From contig MU839829.1 of NCBI GenBank assembly GCA_030411725.1, forward strand, positions 1,922,001 through 1,986,000: a stretch of DNA of 64,000 nt. Direction: 5' to 3'. Below are positions 46,701 to 58,790 of the stretch, piece by piece. A program made the translations under genes and the position numbers. The stretch comes from Echria macrotheca. Taxonomy: Eukaryota > Ascomycota > Sordariomycetes > Sordariales > Schizotheciaceae. Below the pieces are notes generated by a model. The model saw only the letters and a program-made list of their open reading frames with translations, searched no databases and was not told the DNA's origin. Position 1 is the first letter of the stretch. Each line of letters begins with the position of its first letter.

Positions 46701-47522
46701 AGGACTGCCGCATGCCGTGCGCAGCCGGTGGCTGTTGTTCTGATGCAGAGCGGCCATGCCGAAGTCTGCAATCTTTATGGTACCGTCGCCCTTGAGCAGA
46801 ATGTTCTCTGGCTTCAGATCGCGGTGGCAGATGTTGAGCGAATGACAGTAGTCAATGGCAGCCATGATTTGGCGGAAGTACCACATGGCTTCCTCCTCAG
46901 CGATGGGACCATGCCAGTTGATGTAGTCAAACAGGTCACCATTCTCGACGAACTCGGTGACCAGGTAGATGTCGTGTCGGTTCTCCCAGAGGTCGAGGAG
47001 CTGGAGAATGTTTGGGTGTTGGACGAGCTTGAGAATGGCAACTTCGCGCTCGATAGCAACGGGCATGCGGTATGTGCCATCGCACGGTCTTGTGGCTGCC
47101 ATGCGCACGTCGATCTTGTCAAGATCAGCCAAGCTGCCGGCCTGAGTGAGGTGAACCAGCGTCTTGGGCACGATCTTGACGGCCGCCATCTGGCCCGTGA
47201 TGCGATGTTGGCCCTTGCGAACCCGAGCCGATGAGCCTTCGCCGAGTACCTCTCCTAGCGACCAGGGCCCGATCTGGTGCTTTTCCTGCTTCTTGAGGGT
47301 GCCATCGGGCGAGACGGTTGCGTAGCCGATGGTGTAGCGGGGGGAGGGGTTCTTAACGGCGTGGGCGATGTCTATGATGCGCCGGTTCTCGGCTTCCTGG
47401 GCCTCTGCGAGCCCTTTGTCGCGGAAGAAGCTGTAGGTGGGAGTGCTGAGTCGCGCGTTGCTATCGCGGTTCGTCATGTCGCCCAAGGGCTGGCGGAAGC
47501 TGGGCACGCGCACGCCGTCCAT
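43747..47522 (-). CDS. Gin4/Hsl1/Kcc4-family (NIM1-related) Ser/Thr kinase with KA1 domain
   Basis: Exons (minus) 47522-44498, 44379-44041 and 43994-43747, 1203 aa; introns 44380-44497 and 43995-44040. Kinase domain about 88-370: Gly loop GEGSSARV (94-101), K116, HRDLKPEN (233-240, catalytic D235), DFG (253-255), APE (278-280). A long disordered basic/Pro region follows. A KA1 lipid-binding domain closes the protein, spanning both introns: VHQNWLFRLLRVKPAQRHIC, RRFGIRDVEVDKERSIVWAR, joined to YLDLKGVSFAIQIS. This layout is that of septin-ring/bud-neck and polarity kinases that act on Swe1/Wee1 and septins. The start is MDGVRVPSF; the frame is open upstream to 47666 but with only a TTG. The gene diverges from SMC5 over 1.47 kb. 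Confidence 0.9.
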
Positions 47523-48990
47523 GGTGAAGCGATCGTCAACGGCGACGGCGATGGCGGCGACCAGCGGAAAGTCGACAGGATGACCCAAGGGTAGCCAAGA
47601 GGAATACAAGAGAGAGAAGGAAGTTCTTGGATTGCCAATTGAAGCCCGATCCTGTCGCGCTGTCAAGAATCGAAGTGGTTGGGTGGGGAGTCAAACGAGT
47701 GTGGGTGCGAAGTGGGAGGGAAGGAACGAAAGGAAAACGAGGGACGGTGGACTGTGAAAGATTGGACGACTAAAATTGCAAGGGTAAAGACAGTCGCACG
47801 CCAAGCAGTCAGGCCAACCAAAAACCCCTGGAATGGGTGTTTCTCTTGTGGCGTAGATGTCGCGTAGATGGTGGTTTTGATGGAGTTGGAGAAGGATGGA
47901 TCGAGGAAAGAATTTTGGAGTTCTCTTATCCTTTGGATTACGCATCTAATGAGGCCCTGGGTTATGCGGTCTGATAGTCGGCGATCCTGTTGTTGGTAGT
48001 CGCGATATTGCTGTTAATCGCGAGCGGGTCTATCCAAAGGAGGCGCAAGCTCGGCGAGAAACCATCTGGCGCACTACAGCATCTCTGATTGACACAACAA
48101 GAAAATTTGACGAGGCTCACATTGGCTCGAGAAAATCTAGTGTTTGTTTATGATCGTGATGTTTGAGACGCAATGCCGCTGATCGCTTGTTGGAATGTGA
48201 CTGCCCTGGGCTCCAGGGCAACCCGGACTGCCATTAACGACACCCTCAACGACATTCCACATCTTGATATTTCACGCCGCAGATTGACCGAGTCAGAAAC
48301 CCCATAGCAGGCTTTAACCTGTCGTCGGACACTTTCTATCCACGAGGTCTGTTCTTGGTGTTCACTCGAACAGGCAAGGGATGTCCCTAGGGCTCTGGCT
48401 TTGTCTGGATTACGGCGGCGATTGCAAGTTCACAAAGCAGATTCTGATGCGAGAAGCTTTACCAAGGCGTCAAAAAGCTCTCATTACGAAGAGCCCACCG
48501 TCGGCCGGGCTTGTTGTTCTGGTTGATGTTCAAGTGACGTTGAATCAAGCGAGGAAAGCGCGGAACTTTCCGGCCGTGCGAGCTGGGATGGAGGCGCCTT
48601 CCAACTTGGGACCACACAATGAGGCCTGAAAGATAAAACCCTAAGCCCAATTTAAGAATTTCCAGGATCAAAGTCAAATTACAGCTCGGTTTTTGGCACA
48701 ACGGCATACCGATCTCGAATCCAGGGTCGCATTGTCCAGAGATGCATTTGCAGTTCCAAACAGTCGGGACACAGTGCCTTGTCGCCAAGAATCTTACATA
48801 AGCCCCCACCGAAACTTTAATGGAGACGCGACGCGACTTTCTTTTTCCTGCACCAGTCGTGATTCTATTCAATCTCGCATTTCTTGACCCTCCATCCCTC
48901 TCTACGAAAGTCAGCCATGCTCTGGGTTTTTACCGGCTCATAGGAATCCTGAGCATCCGGGAGGTCGACGGGCACCTATCCACAGTCAAC
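47523..48990. other. Divergent promoter region of kinase and SMC5
   Basis: About 1.5 kb. No other gene seen. The SMC5 frame is open from an ATG at 48820, so the last 170 nt could be coding or leader. Confidence 0.45.
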
Positions 48991-51900
48991 ATGGCCGGTC
49001 TCGCGGCGGAAAGGACCGATTCGAGTCTCGAAAATCAAACAAAAATCGACACAGCCCTCCCATCCTCGCGAAATGACGATTTCGAACACCTACGGCTGCG
49101 CGGCGGTGATGGCAGAAGCATGGAAAGCGGGGAAGAAGAGGACAGCGAAGACGAGATGCCCGCCCGCCGAAGCGGTGTGCGACGGGTGAACGCCGCCCAG
49201 CGCACAAATGGCCTGTCGAGGACCGAATTCCAGCCTGGCGCCATCGTGCGGGTAAAGGTGCAAAACTTTGTCACATACGAGAAGGCTGAATTTTCTCTCG
49301 GGCCAAACCTAAACATGGTGATTGGCCCCAACGGAACGGGAAAGAGCTCTCTGGTGTGCGCCATCTGCCTCGGCCTGGGATACCCATCAAGCGTTCTCGG
49401 CCGCGCCAGCGCCTTCTCCGACTTCGTCAAACACGGCAAAGACGAGGCCGATATCGCGGTCGAATTGCAAAGAAGGCCAGAGGATGCGGAGAACTACGTC
49501 GTGGGCCTGTGCATCAGGCGGGAAGACAACTCTCGCAAATTCACCATCAACGGCAATCGGGCGACCCTGAAGGACATCCAACAACTTATGCGCTCTCTAC
49601 GAATACAAATCGATAACCTCTGTCAGTTCTTACCGCAAGACAAGGTGGCGGAATTCGCCGGTTTGACGCCGGTCGAACTCCTGGAGAAGACGCTACATGC
49701 GGCTGCTCCGCCCGAGATGATCGAGTGGCAGGGGAGTCTGAAGGAGTACTTTGCTGCTCAGAAAGAAGCCCAACGCGGAGCGGATTCGAGTCGCGAAAAT
49801 CTCCGCAACATGCAAACCCGCCAGCAAGTCCTGCAAGCCGATGTCGAGAAACTCCAGGAACGCAAGAATATCCAGGAGAATATTGAAAAGCTCGAGGGTT
49901 TACATGTCGTTCTGCGGTACTCGGAGGCCCGCAAAGCGTACTCGGATGCCAAGGAGCGCCGCAAGGCCACCGAGGCCAACCTGAGAGCGCTGCAAAGGAG
50001 TTCAGCTCCGTCACTGGAGGCTGTCACCAAGAAGCAGGAATACCAGGACCGAATTCTAGCCGTTGTTAACGACAGAAAGACCATACTGAGAGCAGCCGAA
50101 ACGGCGGCCAAAGATGCACTTGGCATGGTCGACAATGCGGACAAGGAAGCCAAGCAGCACATACAAAATGCCGAGGCGGCCAAGAAGATCATAAATGACA
50201 AGAAAGCCGAGATTGGCGCCCTTCGAAAGAAAATTACATCCCTCGAGGCTCAGTATAAACAAGTGCCACCCGAGTTTGATGCGGCAGAATATAACCGAAA
50301 GATCCGAGAGAAGGAGGCCATCCAGAGAGACAAGTACGAAGAGGCCAAGGGGTTCAGAGAAGCCGCCGACCAGCTGAGGGAGGAAGGCAGAGAAAACAAC
50401 GTGCAGCAGAAAAAATTGAATGACGAGCTGCAGAATCTTGAATCGCAGCAGGGCCAATTGACCTCTTTCCTGAGGAAGATCCACGCGGACTCGGCCAGGG
50501 GCTGGGAGTGGCTGAAGGAAAACCAAGACAAGTTCGAGAAGGAGGTATTCGGGCCGCCCATGCTGAGCTGCTCAGTCAAGGACCCTCGATATTCCGACTT
50601 GGTCCAGTCTGCTCTGGCGTTCCAGGACTTTATCTGCTTCACGACCCAGACAAAGAACGACCATATCAAGTTGAGTAACCAGTTCTACGGCGAAATGAAG
50701 CTTAAAGTCACACTACGCTCGTGTCTCCGATCGCTCGACGCCTTCCAGCCGCCCATGTCGAGGAATGAACTGGTCCAGTACGGTTTTGACGGGTACGCGC
50801 TGGACTATCTCGACGGGCCGGAGCCGGTGTTGGCGATGCTGTGCTCCGAGAAGAAGATCCACATGTCGGCCGTCGGGTTGCGTGCTCTCCAGGACCCGCA
50901 AGTCGACCGCGTGCTCCAGGATGAGAAAATCAACCAGTTCGCTTGCGGAGGCCGTACGTACCGGGTAACTCGTCGAAGAGAGTACGGCCCATCAGCCGTG
51001 ACAACGAGGATCGACATGCTTCAGAAGGGTCGATTCTGGACCGGCCAGGCGGTGGATGCCACCGAGAAGGCTGAAGTCGAGGCCAAGCTCAATGAGCTTG
51101 TGGCAAAGAATAAGGAGATAAAGGTGAAGTTCAAGGAGAACGAGAAGCGGGCTGCCGAGCTGGAGTCAGAGGCCCGTGATTTTGATGAGAAAATAGTAGG
51201 CTTCTTTTCAATCTCATTATCTCATATCCGGATGCTGACGTCTGTAGCAATCGATACGGAATACCAAGGCCGAGCTTCAGAAAGTGCTCATAACATGGAG
51301 GACTCTTCCGGAAAGGATAGGTAAGAACGCTATCTTGTTCATCATACATTGGCTTACCATTTGCAGAGACGGAAAAGAGCAAGCTACGGCAGAAAGAGAC
51401 GGGAATGCACGAGGCTAAAGAGACTATTCGCGAATCAGAACGCCTTCAGGGCGTAGCTGTCCTAAACAAGGCCAAAGCGGTCCTCCTGCACCACCGAAAA
51501 ATCCAGGCCATGCGAACGGCATGGCATGACCTCTTGAACGCGCAGATGCTCCTTATTGAGGCTAAATCGGACGTCTCTCATCTCAAGGATAGGAGCTCGG
51601 AGATCTTGAAACGGCTCGATGAAGAGAAGGTGGCACTCGACGCTCTCAAGCGGCAGGTGGAGCAGAAGAAGGAGATAGCGGCGGCAGCCTTCGAAGCCAT
51701 CGCGACACTCGACGAGGCCTATCGCGCCCAAATCGTCCAAGAGGCCCACGGACGGACGGCCCAGGATATTGACGCCGAACTGGCGGCGGAGCGGGCCAAG
51801 CTTGAGGTCATCCAGGCTAACAACCCCATGGCGCTGGAAGAGTTTGAGACTTGGGCGCGACGCATCGCTCGGGAGGAGGTTGACTTCAAGGAGAAGGAGG

Positions 51901-52512
51901 CCCGGGTTAAGGACCTGGCCGAAAAGATCGAGTCTTTGAAGAGTCGGTTCGAGCCGCGGCTGGATGGGTTGATTTCCGAGATCAACGACGCCTTCAGCTA
52001 CAACTTTGAGCAGATTAGTTGCGCGGGCGAAGTAGGGGTGAACAAGGACGAGGACTTTGCCAAGTGGGCGATTGAGATTCGGGTCAGGTTTCGGTAAGTG
52101 TTTCGGTTGAACTTGGGGATTGCTGCTAACTGTGCACAGCGAGGGTGAGACATTACAACGGCTCGATCAGCACCGACAGTCGGGCGGCGAGCGGGCAGTC
52201 TCGACGATTTTTTATCTCATGTCGCTTCAGTCGATGGCGCAGGCGCCATTCCGCGTCGTCGACGAGATTAACCAGGGTATGGACCCAAGGAACGAGCGGA
52301 TGGTTCACGAGCGGATGGTGGAAATTGCGTGCCGGGAGCACACGAGTCAGTACTTTTTGATCACGCCCAAGCTGCTGCCGGGACTTCGATATGACGAGCG
52401 CATGCGCGTTCACACGATTGTCAGCGGCGAGCATGTGGACGAGGACGGGACCGAGAAGATGAACTTTGCCAAGTTTGCAAAGATCCAGCGGAGGGTAATG
52501 GGTAGGAGGTGA
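48991..52512 (+). CDS. smc5: SMC5, structural maintenance of chromosomes protein 5
   Basis: Exons 48991-51195, 51248-51320, 51367-52093 and 52140-52512, 1125 aa; introns 51196-51247, 51321-51366 and 52094-52139. The N-terminus is acidic, then VKVQNFVTYEKAEFSLGPN and Walker A GPNGTGKS (112-119). SMC5-type FLPQDKVAEFAGLTPVELL follows. Two long coiled coils flank a hinge (QDFICFTTQTKNDHIKL to YLDGPEPVLAMLCSEKK). The C-terminal head has signature QSGGERAVSTIFYLMSLQ and Walker B FRVVDEINQGMDP. SMC5 pairs with SMC6 and Nse proteins in recombination repair and replication-fork rescue. Start chosen at 48991 (ACATGGCC context); an in-frame ATG at 48820 would add 57 hydrophobic residues unlike the family. 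Confidence 0.95.
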
Positions 52513-53842
52513 ATATTGCTGGGGGGAGGACACGTTATGATTGATGATACCCAAGCAGAGGAGTCTTGGCGGTCCCTGATTTTTGCGAGTGTCTGTCTGG
52601 GACATGGTCCCGCAGAGCCTCAGTCGAGATATTCTAGTGTTACACGGAACCAGAGTTGGGGATCCAAATGGTTTGCCAGAGTCAGGGCGAGAGTTGGGAG
52701 GGCACGTGGAGGATGAGATGACAGTGGGGACGTGGGGAACGGTGGTGGGGAGTCAACTACGTCATAGCCCCACATTCGGACCCTCCCTTTTTGACCCTTG
52801 TTTCGATGACTTCACTGGCATGCCAGTGGGGGCTTGTAACAACAAGGGTCGGGGTCGCGTGTGAGCGTGTGACACCTGACGTGCTGGTAATTTTGGGGAA
52901 TGAAATTTTCGTCTGTTCCGATGATTGCCGTTTTTTGAACTGCTCGTACCTACCGATGTGATCATGGGAGAAACTGCCGGGTTCCATTGTTTGGAGTGAG
53001 TTAGCGGGGAGGAAATGGTCCGGTCTTTGCTGTAGGTTTATATGGGTTTTTTATTTGGAGGCCTCTACAGTGTTGTATCGGGTGTGTTGATCTCTTAATC
53101 TTTCATCTACTGCTTTTGGGGGTACACAGCATGCTGTGTGAGATGTTGAGCGTTGTCCGAAGGAAAGGGAGGGGGCGGCCAGTTCCGATGGTTTGTCTCT
53201 GCCTGTTCCTTGCTCTACACGTGTAGAAAATGGGTCCGCCAATGCCCGTATCCTTGGTGCCTTGGTCTTCTTGCTGCTTGCTGCTTCGCTATTTGCGTGT
53301 CTGCCAACGGGACTGGCGAAGTCGGCATGGCGGCATGCGCCGGCGGAATCTGTAACAAGACAACAGCGACAGAGACGGATTAGCCTGCTCTACATCATTG
53401 GGCGGGACGGACAATGGGCAGGTGGACAGGCGGATGATCGACGCGCGCTGCAGTGCATCGGGACCAGACCAGACCGGGGACCAACCCATCCCAAATCTTG
53501 GATTGGACCCGTCAGCCAACCAGATCTGCAAATTCGTGACGGGAGTGAGAGTTGTGACGAACGACTGAGAAGGAGTGGTGGTATGACGTCAACATCTGAA
53601 GGGGAGCCGCTAACACACACACACACATCCTGCCGTCCAGCTTTTTTTTCTCAATGGGAGGAAGAAGAAACCTGAATAAGTATATATCTATACCCTCTGG
53701 GATTTTCCCTTTACTTTTTACTCTGGCAGAACATCAGTCACACACACATACACACACTCTTCATACCAAACAAACCAAACCACCACACTACAATACACAC
53801 AAAACAAACACATATCACATCCAACAAAACAAAACCGTCAAA
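52513..53842. other. Intergenic region and leader of the small gene
   Basis: SMC5 3' flank; no gene seen. Near 53619 an (AC)n run. From 53680 there is a TATATATC TATA-like stretch and an AC-rich leader with (CACA)n before the ATG at 53843. Confidence 0.5.
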
Positions 53843-54141
53843 ATGGGCGCCGTCGTATCATGCGTACGTTTCCCTCTCCCCCCATCCCCCACTTAATTAA
53901 ACTAACACCAAAAAAACAGATTGAATCCGTCTTCCGCGCCATCGGCCGCACCCTAATGGCCATCATCAACGCGATCGGCTCCATCATCATGGCCATCGTC
54001 AACGGCGTCATCACGGTGCTCGACGCCATCATCGGCTTCCTGACGTGCAACACGTGCGGCGGGCACCGTCGGCACCGGACCTCGACCGGAACGAGGAGGG
54101 GCTTCGGCAGGCGGAGACATGTGCATACTTCTACCATCTAA
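53843..54141 (+). CDS. Small hydrophobic protein with N-terminal lipidation motif
   Basis: Exons 53843-53863 and 53920-54141, 80 aa; intron 53864-53919 (GTACGT, ACTAAC, CAG). The first exon encodes only MGAVVSC: Gly2 with Ser6 fits N-myristoylation and Cys7 fits palmitoylation. Residues 8-50 are hydrophobic with a semi-regular pattern (IESVFRAIGRTLMAI, IGSIIMAIVNGVITV, DAIIGFLTC), suggesting membrane-lying helices. The end is strongly basic (HRRHRTSTGTRRGFGRRRH). The long AC-rich leader and strong TATA suggest high expression. It resembles a class of small fungal hypotheticals I have no name for. It is too short for ordinary gene finders unless the intron is recognised. It converges on XPF, 307 nt away. 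Confidence 0.75.
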
Positions 54142-54309
54142 GTTCTCAGTTCACAGTACGAAAGTGCGATGGATGGATGGATGGTTTAGCAAAACCTCCC
54201 CCAAGTCTCCATGAGAACGAAGTTGGAGGAAGTTGGAGGAGGTTGGGCAATGAATGAATGAATGGAATTGGGGAAGGAAATGGTTTTTCGAAACGTTCGA
54301 GGAATGAAA

Positions 54310-54350
<41 letters not shown>

Positions 54351-54448
54351 TACCCCTCCTTTTGGAAGCAGTGTAATTTTTTTACAAGCAGTTTTTTTTG
54401 TCTCTGTCAATCTCAAATGCATTTTATTTTATAGCATATCACACATCA
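54142..54448. repeat. Convergent 3' flanks with a (GA)n microsatellite
   Basis: A (GA)16-17 tract lies at about 54313-54346, with ATGG and GAAT short repeats before it. It separates the small gene from the XPF stop. Confidence 0.8.
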
Positions 54449-57308
54449 TCATTCGTCCTCCAACAAGTCCCTGGTGAAAAACCCGTGAATCTGCCTGGCC
54501 GCTTCGACACCGACCATCGGCTGCAGGTCCGTAACCTCCATATTGGCCACCTCCTTGATATTCTCCGTCTCGAGCGTGATGTTCATGATATTCTTAGGCG
54601 TCACCCCGGGAACGGCCGCCAACATCTCCTGCGGCTCGGTATTGAACGCCTGCTCCTCGGCCACGGCGTCCTTGTCCAGCCCGGCGCGCACCGCCGCCAG
54701 CGGATCGGGCTCGTGCTCGTTCTTTTTTAGTCGTTCAAAGATCTCGGCCGTCTCGTACGGCGACGACGACCAGATAATCCTCAACTTGGGGAACGCCAGC
54801 GTCAATAACACAATCTTGCTCTGCAGGTCGCTGCCGCCCGCATTGGCCGCGCCCAGGCTCGCCGCGCTGCCCGAGTAGTCGGCGAACGGCTCGAGCGTGA
54901 AGCTCTTGTTCTGGTCGAACTCGATCAGCAGCATGGGGTGCTTGTAGTACTGGAACATGGTCTCGGCCTGCGTGTATAGCCGGCCGTCCTTGAAGGAGCC
55001 GATCAGGTCGCTCACGCTCTTGCGCTCGACGCAGATGTCCGGCGACAGGATGTAGTCGCCGACTGTTAGCATGCACGGCACGATCACGATGTTGCGGCCG
55101 TGGAGCAGGGATGGGAGAGACGAGCGGAACTCGCGCACGTCGACGACGACTCGCGGCGGTTGGGCTGTCGCGGCCAGCTTGCCGCCGCCGGCGATGCGCG
55201 TGTTGATGGTCCGTAGAAAGGCCTCCTGCGGGTCCTCGATGCCGTGCGCGTCCACCGTCATCACCACGGCCATGCTTGCGCGCTCCTTGATGAGTTTGGT
55301 GAAGGCATCCTTTTCTCGACGCACCATCGAGAGGTAGCGCTGCTCCTCGACCGACCCGCCGTAGTACAAAAAGTAGACACGCACGTTGCGGTCGTTATGC
55401 GACGACCGATACACCTCGACGCGTCGGATAAAGGCCGCGTCGGGCTCGTACATGATGATGTACTTGGGCTTGATCTCCTCGAGCACGTGCTCGTCCTGGT
55501 CCCCCTCGTAGGCATGAATAACAACCAAGTCCTGCATCTCATAAAGCTGGTAGTAGTCATCCATGTTCTCGAGCGGGTCCGTCTCGATGTCCTCCTTCTG
55601 CTTCGCCTCCTCTTCCGTGATCTGTATCTCGGCCATGAGGTCGGCCACCTCCCCCGGCTTCTCAAAGTACTGCGCGATGCTGCCGTTGTCCAGCCGGCCG
55701 GTCATGGCCCCGACGCCGCCGCCACCGCGGACCCGGCGCCGCTTGTTCGCCGGCGCCCGGCTCTTGGCGTGGCCGAGCCGCGGATCCACCGCGCCGTTCA
55801 GCGCCTTTTGGTTCTCCTGCACCAAAGTCGCGCTGACCCGTGCGAACTCCCGCTTCCACTTGAGATAGTTGCGCAGCTTCCTCCGCATCATGAAGGCGGC
55901 CGATGGCTTGTCCTCGTCTGGGTCGTGGAAATCTTCGACCCGCTTCTCCGTCCTCGGCTTGACATACATGGTCTCGAGGTAGATTCGCAGCTGACGGCAC
56001 GTGTTGGTATCGGAGCACATGATGAGGATTGTCCCGTTCGAATCGTCACGCACTGCCGGCTCAAAGTATAGGTCTCGGTCGATCTCCTGCAGGACATCGG
56101 CCAGCAAAGCCCATTTCGGCTGCTCCTCCAGGACGGGCCGCAGCGCGTCGATATTCGCATCGTCGCCGCCGGCCTTTTGCTTCCCCGTGTAGACCCGTCT
56201 CTTCGCCGTGTCGAATATGGTGTGGGCTGCGTCCAGGAACAGCCAGGGGGACTGGGTCTGCCGGGTTGTCCCCGGAGCGGGTGAGTGGGCCGCATGAATC
56301 TCATCCAGCCGCTGCAGGAAGGATACGGCATCGAGGGCGAGGACGGACTGGAGCATGCCCCTCAACACGGTCAAGTCACCCACGATCTGCTTCGTCTTCC
56401 AGCTGACTCGATGCCAGTTGGGCTCCAGCTGTCTACGGACGATGGAGTCAAAGTTTTTGAGGAGCGCGCTGTCTAGATTCCAGTCATCCATCTCCAGACC
56501 CGCGTTGCCCTTTTTGAGCTCGTGGATGCTGACCTCGACACACTCCATGATGGCCGTTTGTATCTGTTTCATGGCATCCGTCATGGGCACTTCGAGTTCG
56601 ATGACCTCTGCCTTCTTCTTGCCTTCCAGCGACTGGGCGACATGCATATGAAAGCGTGGCCAGAGGGACGCTTTGCGGAGGAACATGTTGCGCATCATGG
56701 TCGCCAACGGGGAGAAGCCCGTAGCGAAAGGGTCTGGATTGTCTGAGAAAGCCTTGAGGAAGCCAACCTTGTTCTTCTGACGGTAGATGCGCAGGATGAA
56801 GGCCTCCAGCGAGGTAGCTACGATCTTGTCGGCATGGAGGACGATGAGTCCCGTGATGGTCTCGGGGTTGAGGAGACCTGTCAGCAAGTCGACGACGAGG
56901 ATGCGCGAAGTGATGCTGAAGATGCCGCTGGCGGCGTACATCTTCTCGCGCGTGCCGACACTAGTGAAGTCCGTGTTGACCACGGTCAGACCGCGGGCCT
57001 TGGGGGACATGCTGATGGCGGCATGTTCGGCAAGGGCCTCACCGATCCAGGCATTTTCCCTGTCCTCGGCGTTGACTATGACAATGAGGTTGTTGCCGGC
57101 CGCGTCGTACGAGTGGAGGAGGTTGGTGACCAGCCGCATGAGCCCCAGGCCACGCGCGAGGATGACGAGCTCATCTTCTTTCCGGAGCTCCTCAAACAGT
57201 TTTTGCTGGTATATCTGCACAACGTTAGACCCACCCGGTGTCGATGCATCGCAGACATACAAGTGGCAGCGAGAGTTTTACAGGCTGCGGGGAGCTGGAC
57301 GTCGACAT
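54449..57308 (-). CDS. rad1: XPF/Rad1 (ERCC4) structure-specific DNA repair endonuclease
   Basis: Exons (minus) 57308-57261 and 57214-54449, 937 aa; intron 57215-57260 (GTATGT, TCTAAC, GCAG, 46 nt). Exon 1 is only MSTSSSPQPVKLSLPL. The inactive helicase-like region starts IYQQKLFEELRKEDELVILA. The ERCC4 nuclease motif reads VGDYILSPDICVERKSVSDL, with D736, E746 and K748 as the GDXnERKX3D residues. RVVVDVREFRSSLP begins the nuclease core. The C-terminal tandem HhH (AAVPGVTPKNIMNITLE, LQPMVGVEAARQIHGFF) is the ERCC1-binding part. With ERCC1/Rad10 it cuts 5' of lesions in nucleotide-excision repair and trims flaps in recombination; the Neurospora counterpart is mus-38. Complete, normal length. 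Diverges from the small gene at 57780. Confidence 0.95.
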
Positions 57309-57779
57309 TGCGGCGTCCTTTTTGTGAGTTTCAGGTCATCGCATTCTGATAGTGACAAGCACGCGACGGCCGGACAGTAGATCAGACCATCCACTTATTG
57401 GCAGCCTCAGACATCAAATCGAGGCACGTGTAGATGGGATGTCGGGAGTGTGGAACCATCGGCATCGAGGTTGGGCCGTTTCCAGGTATTGAAGTTTAAT
57501 GGTGGGATGGATCTCGAAACGATGCGTGAATGCGCAACGCATTTGCACAGCTGTGCGTGGACCCGCGCTCTGCCACGTGAACCCGTGACCCGACGTCATC
57601 ATGGCCTGGAGGTGCTACAACAAGCTCCCGGTTTTGTCCATTAAATAGGGAACGGTCACCAGTTTGACTTGGAAACTCTTTTTCTTTTCCATTAGTTTAC
57701 CATATTGAACTGAAAACGCAAATCTCTCATCATCTCGAGTCAATCTACCCCACCATCTCTCTATCGATAAGCAGACATC
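57309..57779. other. Divergent promoter region of XPF and small gene
   Basis: 472 nt. A TTAAATAGG TATA-like site near 57642 would serve the plus-strand gene. No other feature. Confidence 0.5.
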
Positions 57780-58037
57780 ATGGACTCGTCCAAGTTGAAC
57801 ACTCAGGAGCTGAAGCCGGATCAGCCTGTACGTCAAGTCGCTTTCCCGGGAAGTGAACATGTTGCTAACATCCACCAGAAGAACGACCACCCCGTCAAGA
57901 AGTTGGTGGACGAGGCCAAGACCAAGTTTGCCCCCCACACAGCCAACCCCGGCCCCGTAATTCCTCAGGAGTTCAACGTCAAGGAGGAGGGGACCAAGGA
58001 GGAGCGACGTGCGAAGGCGGAGGAGCTAAACAAGTAA
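57780..58037 (+). CDS. Small hydrophilic fungal protein of unknown function
   Basis: Exons 57780-57827 and 57879-58037, 68 aa; intron 57828-57878 (GTACGT, GCTAAC, CCAG) is 51 nt without a stop, so retention would give 85 aa. It reads MDSSKLNTQELKPDQP joined to KNDHPVKKLVDEAKTKFAPH, then PGPVIPQEFNVKEEGTKEER and a Lys/Glu end. All charged/polar, no signal or membrane helix, probably disordered or helical. The PQEFNVKEEGTKEERRA block looks familiar from small fungal hypotheticals, but I cannot give a function. A TATA-like site and short AT-rich leader precede it. Confidence 0.7.
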   Translation: MDSSKLNTQELKPDQPVRQVAFPGSEHVANIHQKNDHPVKKLVDEAKTKFAPHTANPGPVIPQEFNVKEEGTKEERRAKAEELNK

Positions 58038-58790
58038 TCGCACTGTGGCTGCGGGGCGGTTATGTTAGAGAAGGGACCTGTATTAGTAGTTCACGAATGA
58101 AATGTTGACGACCGCTGAGGCTGATGGCGAATGCCTCTCGCGGACTTTTGGAGCCGTTGAGACGATATTGACGCGCGTCAAACCGTGATTAATCTTCAAG
58201 ATGAATTGCTTCCAAACTTGGATCCGTCAGCTCGCAGGGGGTTGACCTGCTGTGGAATGGTTTGCTTCACATCTGGGACGCCCGTGGCGGGGCTGAGGAC
58301 CCACCCACCTCGAGCTCCCTCCGTCGGGGGTTCTGTGGCTGGCCCCGACCGAGACTCGCGGTTCCGAACCCTGAAGAAAGGCCGCCGCTTCGACATGAAT
58401 CAGCAGTTGCGGACGCAGCTCGGTGATGCAAACCAAACACCAATCTTAACCCTCCCCAACATTTTCTTCAACTTCCCAGACAGCCCGCCACACCCGGCCT
58501 CTGTCTCCCGCTCTCATTTGCGCTGCAGACATAGCTTCCATCAGGCTCCGACTTCAGCTTTACAACATTGCGCCCAGTCTCTCGAGGCGCCGTCGGTTCA
58601 CAGCTCCTTTAGTTAGCGCCAGCTCCCCTTTCGACGGCCCACCTGCGCTTGCGACTGCACTACGTAGCCACCGCCCAAGGCAACACGATAGCCTTTCGCC
58701 TTTCTTGTCCTAATGTCCGCCGCTTTCTACGGCTCTGACTAGGGGTCAACCAGCAGGACCCTCCGATCGCGACTCACCACTTCGTCCACA
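58038..58790. other. Intergenic region and C/T-rich WASP leader
   Basis: 3' flank of the small gene, then a C/T-rich promoter and leader from about 58440. A possible 143-codon frame at 58185 has no recognisable product. Confidence 0.45.

Noticed and set aside
46398..47234. 278-codon frame on the plus strand
   Set aside because: Antisense to the kinase domain, no own motifs; GC-rich coding strands often leave such frames.
55244..56071. 275-codon frame on the plus strand
   Set aside because: Antisense shadow of XPF.
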